From contig NZ_AP022332.1 in NCBI RefSeq assembly GCF_009936375.1, positions 1,116,001 through 1,180,000 on the forward strand: a stretch of DNA of 64,000 bases, in the 5' to 3' direction. This DNA comes from Methylosinus sp. C49 (GTDB lineage Bacteria > Pseudomonadota > Alphaproteobacteria > Rhizobiales > Beijerinckiaceae). Position 1 is the first letter of the stretch; each line of letters opens with the position of its first letter. The notes beneath the pieces are model-generated. The model made no database searches and was not told where the DNA came from. It saw nothing but the letters and a program-made list of their open reading frames with translations. Position numbers and translations under genes: made by a program. Below are positions 44,942 through 53,635 of this stretch, one piece after another.

Positions 44942-45409
44942 ATGCGGGGCGGGAAGAACGGGCGAATGACGTTCGAGCAAATATCCGAGCGGGCGTCGAG
45001 CGACGTCATGCGGCGGCTGCGCAGCCGCTTGATGGCCGCCGGCATGCGGCCGACGCGTCAGCGCGTGGCGCTGGGCGGGCTGCTGTTCGGCAAGGGCGAC
45101 CGCCATGTGACGGCCGAGAAGCTTTTCGAGGAGGCGCTGGCCGCAGATCTGCCGGTCTCGCTCGCCACCGTCTACAACACGCTGCACCAATTCACCGATG
45201 TCGGCCTGCTTCGCGAGATCGCGGTGGACGGCGCGCGCGTCTATTTCGACACCAATGTGTCGGAGCATCATCATTTCCTGGTCGAGGGCGAGGGGCTCGT
45301 CGATATCCCCGGCGCTCATGTGGACGTCGCCAGCCTGCCGGCTCCGCCGCCGGGCATGAGAATCGCCCGCGTCGATGTGGTGATCCGCCTTTGCAAGGAC
45401 GAGGACTGA
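44942..45409 (+). CDS. irr: Fur-family iron response regulator Irr
   Basis: The 155-residue protein has the Fur winged-helix (RPTRQRVALGGLLFGKGDRH then VSLATVYNTLHQFTDVGLL) and the Irr-type C-terminal SEHHHFLVEGEGLVDIPG with a histidine triplet. Irr represses or activates iron and heme genes in Rhizobiales and is degraded when heme is plentiful. The N-terminal heme regulatory motif (GCPW) of Bradyrhizobium Irr is absent. An alternative start at 44966 would drop eight residues. Divergent irr-fabA is a conserved order. Confidence 0.9.
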   Translation: MRGGKNGRMTFEQISERASSDVMRRLRSRLMAAGMRPTRQRVALGGLLFGKGDRHVTAEKLFEEALAADLPVSLATVYNTLHQFTDVGLLREIAVDGARVYFDTNVSEHHHFLVEGEGLVDIPGAHVDVASLPAPPPGMRIARVDVVIRLCKDED

Positions 45410-45468
45410 CGAAGGCGCTGTCCCGCTCGCCCGCGTCCCGCCTCTAGGCGTGAGAGCCTAACGACCGC

Positions 45469-46017
45469 TCACTCGATCTTCTCCCCCGGATAGACGCCCC
45501 AAAGCCCTTCCTGCTTCACATAGGCGTCGAAACCCTCGCCCGAGACGCGGCACCAGGCTCCGTCGCAGCGGCGCAGGCTGGCGACGACGCCGGGCGCGAG
45601 TTTCGCCACCGCCGTCGCACGATCGCTGGCGTAGGCGAGGATCGGCTCCTTCTTCCAGGGCGCGACGAGGGCGGTGCGGCGGCCGGAGAGCAGCGAATGC
45701 AGCACCCAGCCCTCGGTTCCCTCCGAATCGCGAATTTTTCGCCAGGTCTCGAATTCGGCGGTGATTTCAACCGGAAGACCGGCGCGCTCGAAGACCCAGA
45801 GCGTCGGATGCTCCTTGCTCGGCCCCTCGTGCAGATTGACGCGGTCCGATTTGAGGCTGACATAACGCGGCAGCGGCAGGCCGGACGCAGAGCCGACCTG
45901 CTGCTGCGCGTCGGCGCTCGCCGGCGCGATGGCGAGCAGCGTCGAGACGGCCAGCAGATCGACGGCGCGGCGGATCGCGGCGGCCGCGCGTCGGCTCGGA
46001 AGTGGCTTTGCGTCCAT
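45469..46017 (-). CDS. Secreted protein with two SH3-like (SH3b) segments
   Basis: The 182-residue protein has a signal peptide (RRAVDLLAVSTLLAIAPASA) and bacterial SH3 patterns: SDRVNLHEGPSKEHPTLWVF then WRKIRDSEGTEGWVLHSLLS, and a second with VASLRRCDGAWCRVSGEGFD. Such domains bind peptidoglycan or other envelope ligands. The ATG at 46017 is followed by a normal signal-peptide n-region; the longer frame would not be exported. It is divergent from the D-glycerate dehydrogenase gene. Confidence 0.82.
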   Translation of the reverse strand: MDAKPLPSRRAAAAIRRAVDLLAVSTLLAIAPASADAQQQVGSASGLPLPRYVSLKSDRVNLHEGPSKEHPTLWVFERAGLPVEITAEFETWRKIRDSEGTEGWVLHSLLSGRRTALVAPWKKEPILAYASDRATAVAKLAPGVVASLRRCDGAWCRVSGEGFDAYVKQEGLWGVYPGEKIE

Positions 46018-46262
46018 TTCTACTCTTCTCCCGGAGCGCGCCCTTCGCAGTTGCGAATGACGCCTCGTCTTGTCTTTGTCCCGCCATCTGCTAGGAAGTT
46101 CGGTGGGAAAGGGGCGCGGGCGGCGAAACGCTCTTTTCATCCATCGTCGTTAAGACCTGGTTGAAGAGACGTCGAAACCGCTCCAAAGGCTCGTTCCGGC
46201 GGAACGTGCCTTCGGGCGCGCCGGAGAGCTTAGTCGCGCGAGGCGGGAGGACGAAGGGGAAG

Positions 46263-47258
46263 ATGGCGAAAAAGAAGCCGCTCGTCGTGGTGACACGCCG
46301 GCTCCCCGAGGTGATCGAAACCCGCATGTGCGAGCTTTTCGACACGCGCCTCAATGTGAGCGACCGGCCGGCGACCCATGAGGAGCTCGTCGAGGCCGTC
46401 CGCACGGCGGATGTGCTGGTGCCGACGATCACCGACCGCATCGACTCCGGCCTCATCGGCCAGGCCGGCGACCAGTTGAAGCTCATCGCCAATTTCGGCA
46501 ATGGCGTCGACCACATAGACGTCGCCTCGGCGCTGCGTCGCTCCATCACCGTCACCAATACGCCCGGCGTCCTCACCGAGGACACGGCCGATCTCACAAT
46601 GGGCCTCATCCTGGCCGTGGCGCGCCGCCTCGTCGAGGGAGCCCGCACCATTCCAGACGGCTCCTGGGGCGGCTGGTCGCCCACCTGGATGCTCGGCCAT
46701 CGCATCACCGGCAAGCGCCTCGGCATTGTCGGAATGGGCCGCATCGGTCAGGCGCTGGCCCGCCGCGCCAGCGCTTTCGGCCTCTCCATCCATTATCACA
46801 ACCGCCGCCGCCTGCCGGTCGAGATCGAGGACCAGCTCGAGGCGACCTATTGGGAATCGCTGGACCAGATGCTGGCGCGCATCGACATTCTGTCGATCCA
46901 CTGCCCGCATACGCCGGCGACCTATCATTTGCTCTCGGCCCGGCGGCTGAAGCAGCTGCGCCCGCACGCCATCATCGTGAACACCGCCCGCGGCGAGATC
47001 GTGGACGAGAATGCGTTGATCCGCATGCTGGAGGCCGATGAGATTTCCGGCGCAGGCCTCGATGTCTTCGAGCATGAGCCGGCCGTCTCGCCCAAGCTCG
47101 TCAAGCTCGCCAAGGCCGGCAAGGTCACGCTGCTGCCGCATATGGGCTCGGCCACCAATGAGGGCCGTGTCGACATGGGCGAGAAAGTCATCATCAACAT
47201 CAAGACTTTCATGGACGGGCACCGCCCGCCGGATCGCGTTCTGCCCAGCATGTTGTGA
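46263..47258 (+). CDS. D-2-hydroxyacid dehydrogenase, probably D-glycerate dehydrogenase/hydroxypyruvate reductase
   Basis: The 331-residue enzyme has the NAD(P)-binding motif LGIVGMGRIGQALARRA, the substrate-site Arg in NTARGEIVDENALI, and the catalytic Glu/His in FEHEPAV and LLPHMGSATNEGR. The nearest family is glyoxylate/hydroxypyruvate reductase (GyaR). In serine-cycle methylotrophs this reaction is central, but no other serine-cycle gene is in the window. GGGGAAG precedes the ATG at 46263. Confidence 0.88.
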   Translation: MAKKKPLVVVTRRLPEVIETRMCELFDTRLNVSDRPATHEELVEAVRTADVLVPTITDRIDSGLIGQAGDQLKLIANFGNGVDHIDVASALRRSITVTNTPGVLTEDTADLTMGLILAVARRLVEGARTIPDGSWGGWSPTWMLGHRITGKRLGIVGMGRIGQALARRASAFGLSIHYHNRRRLPVEIEDQLEATYWESLDQMLARIDILSIHCPHTPATYHLLSARRLKQLRPHAIIVNTARGEIVDENALIRMLEADEISGAGLDVFEHEPAVSPKLVKLAKAGKVTLLPHMGSATNEGRVDMGEKVIINIKTFMDGHRPPDRVLPSML

Positions 47259-47391
47259 GGGCGCGTTTCCGCTTCTCGCCCCGCGCGCGTCGGAGTTTTC
47301 CGGCGCTTTTCCGTTCGGAAAAAAACCACAAGACGCGCGCCATTCTCCTGATGCGATTCGCTCGAGGATCGCTCTCAACAAGGATCGAAGG

Positions 47392-47850
47392 ATGAGACGA
47401 TTTCTGACCGCGCTTTTGGTCGGCCTCGCCGCCTGCGGCCCCGCGCTGGCCAAGGGCAAGCCGGCGCAAAAGGAGAATCAGCAGGAGGCGACCGCGCAGG
47501 AGCCGCCGCCGAACTACAAGCCCTTCCCGCATAATTATATTTTCAATCTCAAGGACATAAACGGCAAGGCGCCGCCCGCCGACATTTGGATTCGCATCGA
47601 CACGACGATGCGCGGCTCGGGCTTCTCGGGCTGCAAATCCTGGTCCGGCGTTTTCGTCGTCGGCGCCAATCGTCTGGGTCCCAAAGCCATGCCCGCCGTC
47701 GCCGACGCCAAATGCGATCCCGCCCTTCAGGCGATCGAGCGCGATTTCTGGCAGGTGATGCTGTCCGGCCCCTTCTGGGACCTGCAGGGCTCCGACCTCA
47801 TCCTCAAAGGCGCCAAGGGCGGCGTGCTGCGTTTCACGCGCTCGCTCTGA
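47392..47850 (+). CDS. META/HslJ-like secreted protein
   Basis: The 152-residue protein has a signal peptide (RRFLTALLVGLAACGPALA), a polar linker, and a META-type beta domain: NYIFNLKDINGKAPPADIWI and GFSGCKSWSGVFVVGANRLG, ending LILKGAKGGVLRFTRS. HslJ relatives are outer-membrane or periplasmic stress proteins. A Cys lies in LAACGP, so lipidation is possible although the lipobox is imperfect. It shares a strand with the AAA ATPase gene, 26 bases downstream. Confidence 0.75.
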   Translation: MRRFLTALLVGLAACGPALAKGKPAQKENQQEATAQEPPPNYKPFPHNYIFNLKDINGKAPPADIWIRIDTTMRGSGFSGCKSWSGVFVVGANRLGPKAMPAVADAKCDPALQAIERDFWQVMLSGPFWDLQGSDLILKGAKGGVLRFTRSL

Positions 47851-47876
47851 CGAGCAGCTGAGGTGAGGATCGCGCA

Positions 47877-49040
47877 ATGCTCGAGATCCTCGCGGTCTCC
47901 GGCTATCGCTCGCTGAGGGACCTTATCCTTCCGCTCGCGCGGCTCAATGTCGTGACGGGCGCCAACGGCAGCGGAAAATCCAGCCTCTACCGCGCTCTGC
48001 GCCTTCTCGCCGACACCGCCCGGGGTCGGCTGGTGAGTTCTCTGGCGCGGGAGGGCGGGATTCAGTCCACGCTCTGGGCCGGGCCGGAGCAGATCGGTCG
48101 GGCCGTGCGCGCCGGCCGCCATCCGGTGCAAGGGCTGGTGCGCAAGGGGCCGGTGCAGTTGCGGCTCGGCTTCGGCGCCGCCGATCTCTCTTATGCCGTC
48201 GATCTCGGCTTCCCGCCGCCCGGCCTCAGCGCCTCGGCCTTTCTGCTCGATCCGGCGATCAAGCGCGAATGTGTCTGGTCCGGGCCTTTGTTCCGCCCGT
48301 CCGCACTGCTGGTCGATCGCCATGGGCCGGGGCTGCGCGCCATGGACGACAGCGGCGCCTGGCGCGTGATCCCGACGCCGATCGCGGATTTCGAGAGCAT
48401 GATGACGGAATTCTCCGATCCGCGCGCCGCGCCGGAGATGATTTCCGTGCGCCGCAAGCTGCAATCCTGGCGCTTCTATGATTGTCTGCGGACCGATGTG
48501 GAGGCGCCCTGTCGAAGACCGCAGGTCGGCACGCATACGCCCATCCTCGCCGACGACGGCGCGGATATCGCCGCGGCGCTGCAGACCATTCTCGAGATCG
48601 GCGATGAAGCCGGGCTCGCGCGGGCCGTGGACGACGCTTTTCCCGGCGCCGCCATAGAGATCGAGACGCGCGACGGCTGGTTCGAGCTCTCCATGCGTCA
48701 GCACGGGCTGCTGCGGCCTTTGAAAGCGGCGGAGCTTTCGGACGGAACCTTGCGCTATCTGATGCTGGTGGCGGCGCTGCTGACGCCCCGCCCGCCGGAA
48801 CTGCTGGCGCTGGACGAGCCGGAGGCGAGCCTGCATCCCGATCTCATTCCCGCTCTGGCGCGGCTCATCGCCGCCGCGGCGCAGCGATCGCAGATCGTCG
48901 TGGTGACGCATTGCCGCGAGCTGGCCGATCTGCTCGTGCGCGTGCCGGACTCGCGCGCGATCGAGCTGACCAAGGATTTCGGCGAGACCCGTCTCGCCGG
49001 CGAGGGCTTCGGGCCGTGCTGGGAATGGCCCAAGCGCTGA
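47877..49040 (+). CDS. AAA family (RecF/OLD-type ABC) ATPase
   Basis: The 387-residue protein has an ABC/SMC-like ATPase head: Walker A NVVTGANGSGKSSLYRALRL, signature region LKAAELSDGTLRYLML and Walker B LLALDEPEASLHPDLI, with a switch His in VVVTHCRELADLL. There is no coiled-coil and no C-terminal TOPRIM nuclease as in full OLD proteins, so it is a stand-alone AAA_21-type ATPase. Role unknown; these occur in DNA repair and defence settings, but no nuclease or reverse transcriptase partner is adjacent. Confidence 0.85.
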   Translation: MLEILAVSGYRSLRDLILPLARLNVVTGANGSGKSSLYRALRLLADTARGRLVSSLAREGGIQSTLWAGPEQIGRAVRAGRHPVQGLVRKGPVQLRLGFGAADLSYAVDLGFPPPGLSASAFLLDPAIKRECVWSGPLFRPSALLVDRHGPGLRAMDDSGAWRVIPTPIADFESMMTEFSDPRAAPEMISVRRKLQSWRFYDCLRTDVEAPCRRPQVGTHTPILADDGADIAAALQTILEIGDEAGLARAVDDAFPGAAIEIETRDGWFELSMRQHGLLRPLKAAELSDGTLRYLMLVAALLTPRPPELLALDEPEASLHPDLIPALARLIAAAAQRSQIVVVTHCRELADLLVRVPDSRAIELTKDFGETRLAGEGFGPCWEWPKR

Positions 49041-49046
49041 CGCGCG

Positions 49047-50378
49047 TCAGCTCACCTTCTCTTCTTCCTGCGCCTTGGCGGAGAGGCGCTTCACGCGCTG
49101 CCAGAAGGACCAGGCGCCGAAGATGACGAAGGGCATGGCCGCTGCGGCCGCTTCCTCGCCGGTGAAGCCGAAGGGCAGAGCGCCGGCGTCCTTCAGGCCC
49201 TTGAAGAAATAGAGCGAGAGGCCGGCGACATAATAGCTGAGCGCCGCGATGGAGAGGCCGCCGACCAGCTTTTGCAGGCGCATCTGCAGCCGCGCTCGGC
49301 GATTCATATCGTCGAGCAGATCGCGGTTCTGCTGCTCCATTTCGAAAGTGATGCCGGTGCGCATCAGATCGGTGGCGCGCTCCACCTGCCGCGCGAGGCG
49401 CGCCTGCCGCGTCTCGAATGCGTTGCAGGTCTCGATCGCCGGATCGAGCCGCGCGCTGAAGAATGCCGATATGGTCGTATATTGGCTCTCCTTCGCCTCC
49501 TGCAGGAGGTTGAGGCGGTTCTTGACGATGGCGTGATAGGCGCGGCTCGCGCCGAAGCGAAAGGCCGTGCGCGTCGACAGCGCCTCGCTCTGCGCCAGAA
49601 GATCGCTCAGCCGTTTCAGCAAATCGCGGCTGGTGCGCATGTCCTGTGTCTGGCTCAGCGCCTGGGTGATGTCGGAGATCTCGCGCTCCATGGCGCGCAG
49701 CTCCGGCCCGGCGCTGCGCGCCTCCGGCAGGCCGAGCAGCGCCATCGTCCGATAGGTCTCGATTTCCAGCACGCGCTGGATCAGTCGTCCCGTCTCCAGC
49801 GCGCCAATGGCGCTCTCCTTCACCAAAAGTCGCGTGAAGCCGAAAGGATCGACCGCGAAATCGGTCATCACATGGGCGGCGCCCTTGGCCGCGCGAATGA
49901 CGCAGAGGCTCTGCGAGTTGAACAGGCCGACATAGGGCTCGTGAGAATGGCCGCTCTCCAGCGCGCAGAGATGGGTGGCGACGATCAGCCGGCCGGGCGC
50001 GCGAAAGGCGATCTCGCCGGTCCCGATGGGATCGGGATGGGTGAAGGGCTCGCCGGAGTCCTTGTCTGTCGACCAGGTGTATGTGGTGAATTCCGTATGC
50101 TGCTCCCAGCGCAGCCGCCAGTCGCCGATCGAGAGGCGCTGGAACTTGGCGTCTCCGGGGCGCGGAACCAGCATATGGGCGCGGCAGAGATCGGCGAGGG
50201 CGGCGCGGTCGGCGCGCGCTTCCTCCTCATTGGTGGCGAAGGCGAAATGATAGACGCGCTGCGGCAGCGTGATCGGTAGGAAAGGCCGGGCGTGCAGCTC
50301 GGCGAGGACGGCCGCGCGGGCCTCATGCTCGGCCAAGCGTCCGGCGATGGGCGCGTCGCTCTCCTGGTCTGACGCCAT
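49047..50378 (-). CDS. DUF3422 family membrane protein
   Basis: The 443-residue protein starts with the DUF3422 pattern (LAELHARPFLPITLPQRVYH) and ends with two hydrophobic helices (LVGGLSIAALSYYVAGLSLYF and AMPFVIFGAWSFW). The middle is alpha-helical with possible coiled-coil. It is likely an inner-membrane-anchored cytosolic protein; function is unknown. It is convergent with the AAA ATPase gene, seven bases apart. Confidence 0.85.
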   Translation of the reverse strand: MASDQESDAPIAGRLAEHEARAAVLAELHARPFLPITLPQRVYHFAFATNEEEARADRAALADLCRAHMLVPRPGDAKFQRLSIGDWRLRWEQHTEFTTYTWSTDKDSGEPFTHPDPIGTGEIAFRAPGRLIVATHLCALESGHSHEPYVGLFNSQSLCVIRAAKGAAHVMTDFAVDPFGFTRLLVKESAIGALETGRLIQRVLEIETYRTMALLGLPEARSAGPELRAMEREISDITQALSQTQDMRTSRDLLKRLSDLLAQSEALSTRTAFRFGASRAYHAIVKNRLNLLQEAKESQYTTISAFFSARLDPAIETCNAFETRQARLARQVERATDLMRTGITFEMEQQNRDLLDDMNRRARLQMRLQKLVGGLSIAALSYYVAGLSLYFFKGLKDAGALPFGFTGEEAAAAAMPFVIFGAWSFWQRVKRLSAKAQEEEKVS

Positions 50379-50526
50379 TTCTCTCTCTTTCGTTTCGTTT
50401 CGCTTTTTCCGGGCGAGCGCTGGCCTCGCCGAATCGCTTTCGAGAATAGCGAGGGAGCCTGCCGCCGGAATGCGACAAAACGAACGAAAAGGCGAGGCGT
50501 CGCCGCCTCGCCGTCAGCGGCGCCGT

Positions 50527-51129
50527 TCAGCGATGATGGAAGCCGCCGCCGAAGCCGCCGTGGTGAAATCCACCGCCGAAGCCGCCATGATGGAAGCCTC
50601 CGCCCCATCCGCCATGACCGAAGCCGCCGTGACCGAAGCCGCCGTGACCCCATCCGCCGCCCCAGCCGCCGACGCGATGGTAGCCGCCGCCCCAGCCGCC
50701 GAAATAGCGCGGACGATAGCCCCAGCCGCCGCCATAGACGACCGGCCCGCCGCCCCATCCATAGCCGTAAGAGGGATAGCGGTAGCCGTAGCCATATCCA
50801 TAGGGATAGGCGTAATAGGGCGAATAGGCTCCCGCGGCGATGACGCCGGCGGCCGCCGAGGTGATCGCTGCCGCCGCGGGATCATAGCCATAGCGGTAAT
50901 AGCGCAGCGCATGATGCCGGCGAATCGGCCGACAATGATTCGCGTAGCGCACATAATGACGATGCTGGCGGCTGCTGTAATGCGCCGCCTCGACCGCGGA
51001 CGGCGGCGAGACGACCGATTTGCTCGCGACGCTGGTGACGCCGGCGAGCGCATCGGCCGGAGACAGCAGAGCGAGGGAGATCGTCACGCCGATCGCGGCG
51101 AAAACGCCGGATTTCAACGGATTTTGCAT
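50527..51129 (-). CDS. Secreted Gly/Tyr/His-rich repeat protein
   Basis: The 200-residue protein has AGGAGGAG before its ATG and a signal peptide (VFAAIGVTISLALLSPADALA). The mature chain has a hydrophobic AAAAITSAAAGVIAAGAY patch, a Tyr-rich segment (YAYPYGYGYGYRYPSYGYG) and a C-terminal half of GGFGHGG and GGGFHHGG repeats. Similar low-complexity proteins in Rhizobiales are exported and of unknown role; the His-Gly runs could bind metal ions. Repeat-rich DNA underlies the end of the gene. Confidence 0.7.
   Translation of the reverse strand: MQNPLKSGVFAAIGVTISLALLSPADALAGVTSVASKSVVSPPSAVEAAHYSSRQHRHYVRYANHCRPIRRHHALRYYRYGYDPAAAAITSAAAGVIAAGAYSPYYAYPYGYGYGYRYPSYGYGWGGGPVVYGGGWGYRPRYFGGWGGGYHRVGGWGGGWGHGGFGHGGFGHGGWGGGFHHGGFGGGFHHGGFGGGFHHR
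50619..50648. repeat. Exact tandem 15-base repeat within the Gly-rich gene
   Basis: The unit CGAAGCCGCCGTGAC is present twice in tandem and encodes the GFGHG repeat on the minus strand. Related degenerate units extend from 50527 to about 50700, a region prone to length change. Confidence 0.7.
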
Positions 51130-51184
51130 TTTCTCCTCCTTACGACGACACACGAGACAGATTTTTTGTTTCGCAGCGGCCGGC

Positions 51185-51622
51185 TCAGGCCTCGAATTTC
51201 AGCTCCTGCGCCAGCTGAGTCAGGCGCGTGGCGACGCGGGCGCGCACGCGCGTCGCCGTGTTGGGAAACTCTTCCAATATGCGCAGGAAGAGCGCACGGG
51301 TGATCTTGAGGATTGTCGCCGGCTCGCGCGCTATGGCCGTGACGGGGCGCGTCGTCTCGGTGATGAGCGCGGTCTCGCCGATCAGCGCGAAGGGCCGCAG
51401 CACTTTGTCGGCGGGGCGTCCGTCGTCGTGCTTCTCCAGCGCGATGGAGCCATTGGTCAGAATATAGCCGCCGTCGGAAGGCTCGCCGCGGCGGAACAGC
51501 GCATCGCCGGCGCGCAGCAATTTCGTCTCGGCGCTGAAGGTCAGCAGGCGCAGCGCCTCGACCTCGAAATCCTCGAACAGGGGAATGCGCCTCAGATTGG
51601 CGATATCGTCGTCGAGAGCCAT
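51185..51622 (-). CDS. Stand-alone cyclic nucleotide-binding domain protein
   Basis: The 145-residue protein is a single CRP-type cNMP-binding domain: IPLFEDFEVEALRLLTFSAE, GDALFRRGEPSDGGYILTNG, and RPFALIGETALITETTRPVT, the phosphate-binding cassette region. It lacks a helix-turn-helix, so it is not a transcription factor. The Arg of the phosphate-binding cassette seems present in TETTRPVTA. It lies 37 bases downstream of an atypical response regulator on the same strand, suggesting a joint signalling role. Confidence 0.82.
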   Translation of the reverse strand: MALDDDIANLRRIPLFEDFEVEALRLLTFSAETKLLRAGDALFRRGEPSDGGYILTNGSIALEKHDDGRPADKVLRPFALIGETALITETTRPVTAIAREPATILKITRALFLRILEEFPNTATRVRARVATRLTQLAQELKFEA

Positions 51623-51659
51623 GTCCCGGCTGCTTTCCTCGGGGCGTCTCGCCGCGCGG

Positions 51660-52319
51660 TCAGCGCGCGGGGGAGAAGACCAGCCGATAGCCGTTCTTTT
51701 CGGTGAGAAGAAGGCGGGCCTCGGCGGGGTCGGTTTCGATCTTGCGGCGCAGCCGGCTGACATGGGTCTCCAGCGTGCGCGTCGTCACCGTCGGATGATA
51801 GCCCCAAACCTCGCGCAGCAACATGTCTTTCGTCACCACCGCGCCGTGCGCCGCGGTGAGCCGCGTCAATATCTCGGCCTCTTTCTCCGTGAGCGGCACG
51901 CGCCTTTGCGCGGCGTCGGTCAGCTCGAAGGCGCCGGGCCGGTAGCGGAAGCCGCCGACCGCGACAATAGGCGGCTCGCGCTCGTCCGTCGTGGCCCGTA
52001 GCCGGGCGAGAAGATGGGCGAAACGAAACGGCCGCGCGATATAGTCGCGAGCGCCGGGGACGCTCGGCGCGCCGATGAGAAGGATCGCGCCATGGAAGCG
52101 CTCGCGGGCGTCATGGGCAAAGGCCTCGCCGATCGCCGCCTCGGCGAGCACGATGTCGTAGCCGCCTTCGTCCAAGAGGCGAGTCGCCTCCTGCGCGGAG
52201 GCGGCGGGCGCGACCGCGAATTCGGGATAGCGGGCGAGCTGCTCCGTGAGCGAGGCGCGCAATCCCGCGCCGGCGAGGAGCAATATGTTGCGCTTGCGCG
52301 GCGTTGGCGCTTCCGTCAT
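51660..52319 (-). CDS. OmpR-type regulator with degenerate receiver domain
   Basis: The 219-residue protein has a C-terminal OmpR/PhoB winged helix (PLTEKEAEILTRLTAAHGAV; VWGYHPTVTTRTLETHVSRL; RRKIE). The N-terminal half keeps receiver length and rhythm (NILLLAGAGLRASLTEQLA) but the acidic pair after beta-1 is AGA, the phosphoacceptor region is IVLAEAAIGE without the usual Asp, and the conserved Lys before PF is Arg (IARPFRF). Phosphorylation is therefore unlikely. The ATG at 52319 is used. No histidine kinase is adjacent. Confidence 0.85.
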   Translation of the reverse strand: MTEAPTPRKRNILLLAGAGLRASLTEQLARYPEFAVAPAASAQEATRLLDEGGYDIVLAEAAIGEAFAHDARERFHGAILLIGAPSVPGARDYIARPFRFAHLLARLRATTDEREPPIVAVGGFRYRPGAFELTDAAQRRVPLTEKEAEILTRLTAAHGAVVTKDMLLREVWGYHPTVTTRTLETHVSRLRRKIETDPAEARLLLTEKNGYRLVFSPAR

Positions 52320-52402
52320 CGGCGCTTCCGGGACTGGGCTCTCGCGCCCATGATCGGCCAAGGACGCGCGCCGTTCAAGGCGCGCGGCGAGGGAGGAGGT
52401 TC

Positions 52403-52951
52403 ATGACGCAGGGGTCTTTCCGCCATCATGGCGGGGTGTCGACGCTGAAGGTCGCGCGGCGGATCGGCGGCCGCCCGCATGAAGGCCGGCTGATCGCCGG
52501 CGATCTCGTGCTCCCCTGCGCGCTCGGCCGCTCCGGGATCACGCGCCGCAAGCGCGAGGGCGATGGCGCGACGCCAGCCGGAAGCTTCACGCTGCTCTCT
52601 TTCTATCTGCGTCGCTGCCGGGTGGAAAAGCCTCGCTCCGTCGCGGCGCGCTTCACGCGCCCGGATGATCTCTGGTGCGACGACCCTCGGTCCTTCCTCT
52701 ATAATCGTCCCTTGCGCGGGAAGACGCCGCTCGGTCATGAGCGGCTCTGGCGGTCCGACCATCTCTATGACGTCGTCGGCGTGCTCGACTACAATATCCG
52801 CCCGCGCGTGCTGGGGCGCGGCAGCGCCATTTTCTTCCATATCGCGACGGAGACGCTGGGGCCGACGGCGGGCTGCGTGGCGCTGCGGGCGCGCGATATG
52901 GCGCGGCTGCTGCCGCGTCTGGCCGCCGGCGTCCGCATTGTCGTCGATTAA
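52403..52951 (+). CDS. YkuD-type L,D-transpeptidase catalytic domain protein
   Basis: The 182-residue protein has the catalytic motif FHIATETLGPTAGCVALR (His ... Thr-Ala-Gly-Cys), typical of the family used for 3-3 peptidoglycan cross-links or related L,D-transpeptidations. GDGATPAGSFTLL and YNIRPRVLGRGSAIF are further family segments. No signal peptide or membrane helix is evident, so export is unexplained; the related YafK/ErfK short forms also vary here. GGAGGAGG precedes the ATG. Confidence 0.85.
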   Translation: MTQGSFRHHGGVSTLKVARRIGGRPHEGRLIAGDLVLPCALGRSGITRRKREGDGATPAGSFTLLSFYLRRCRVEKPRSVAARFTRPDDLWCDDPRSFLYNRPLRGKTPLGHERLWRSDHLYDVVGVLDYNIRPRVLGRGSAIFFHIATETLGPTAGCVALRARDMARLLPRLAAGVRIVVD

Positions 52952-53622
52952 GCCTTCGAATAGTCGCGCTCGCCCATGATGGCCGAGCCGATGCGCACAT
53001 GGGTGGCGCCGAGCTGAATGGCGAGCTCGTAATCCGAGCTCATGCCCATGGACAGCTCCTTCAGCCCGTTGCGGGCGGCGATCTCGGCGAGCAAAGCGAA
53101 ATGCGGCGAGGCCTGCTCGCCGACCGGCGGCACGCACATCAGCCCGGCGATCTCCAGCCCATGCTTCTGCCGGCACTCGGCGATGAAGGCGTCGGCCTCC
53201 TGCGGCAGCACTCCGGCCTTTTGCGGCTCCGCCCCGGTGTTGACCTGCACCAGCAGGCGCAAGCGCTTGCCCTGGCGGCGCATTTCTTCGGCGAGGGCTT
53301 CGGCGATCTTGGGCCGATCGACGCTCTCTATGACGTCGAAGGTCTCGACCGCCTCGCGCGTCTTATTGGATTGCAGCGGGCCGATGAGATGCAGCTCGAC
53401 GCCCGAAAAGCGCTGGCGCAGCTCGCCCCATTTGGCGCGCGCCTCCTGCACTTTATTTTCGCCATAGACGCGATGGCCGGCCTCGAGCAGCGGAACCGCC
53501 GCCTCGGCCGGAAAGGTCTTGGTGACGCAGACGAGGGTGATCTCGGCCGGCTCGCGGCCGCAATCGCGGGCGCGCACGGCGATGGCGTCCTTGGCGGCGT
53601 TCAGCCGATCGACGACGGTCAT
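52948..53622 (-). CDS. PLP homeostasis protein, YggS family
   Basis: The 224-residue TIM-barrel protein binds pyridoxal 5'-phosphate without known catalysis and buffers vitamin B6 levels. The PLP-lysine is in LVCVTKTFPAEAAVPLLEAG; YGENKVQEARAKW, HLIGPLQSNKTR and LSMGMSSDYELAIQLGATHV followed by RIGSAIMG are family signatures. It is convergent with the YkuD gene, overlapping by four bases. Its position near leuS is a conserved alphaproteobacterial order. Confidence 0.95.
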   Translation of the reverse strand: MTVVDRLNAAKDAIAVRARDCGREPAEITLVCVTKTFPAEAAVPLLEAGHRVYGENKVQEARAKWGELRQRFSGVELHLIGPLQSNKTREAVETFDVIESVDRPKIAEALAEEMRRQGKRLRLLVQVNTGAEPQKAGVLPQEADAFIAECRQKHGLEIAGLMCVPPVGEQASPHFALLAEIAARNGLKELSMGMSSDYELAIQLGATHVRIGSAIMGERDYSKA

Positions 53623-53635
53623 GGGAGTTTCGGCC

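Noticed and set aside
47877-49040. The AAA ATPase as part of an anti-phage system (OLD/Gabija/PARIS type)
   Set aside because: No nuclease, helicase or toxin partner is adjacent and there is no TOPRIM domain; the neighbours are a META-domain protein and a DUF3422 gene.
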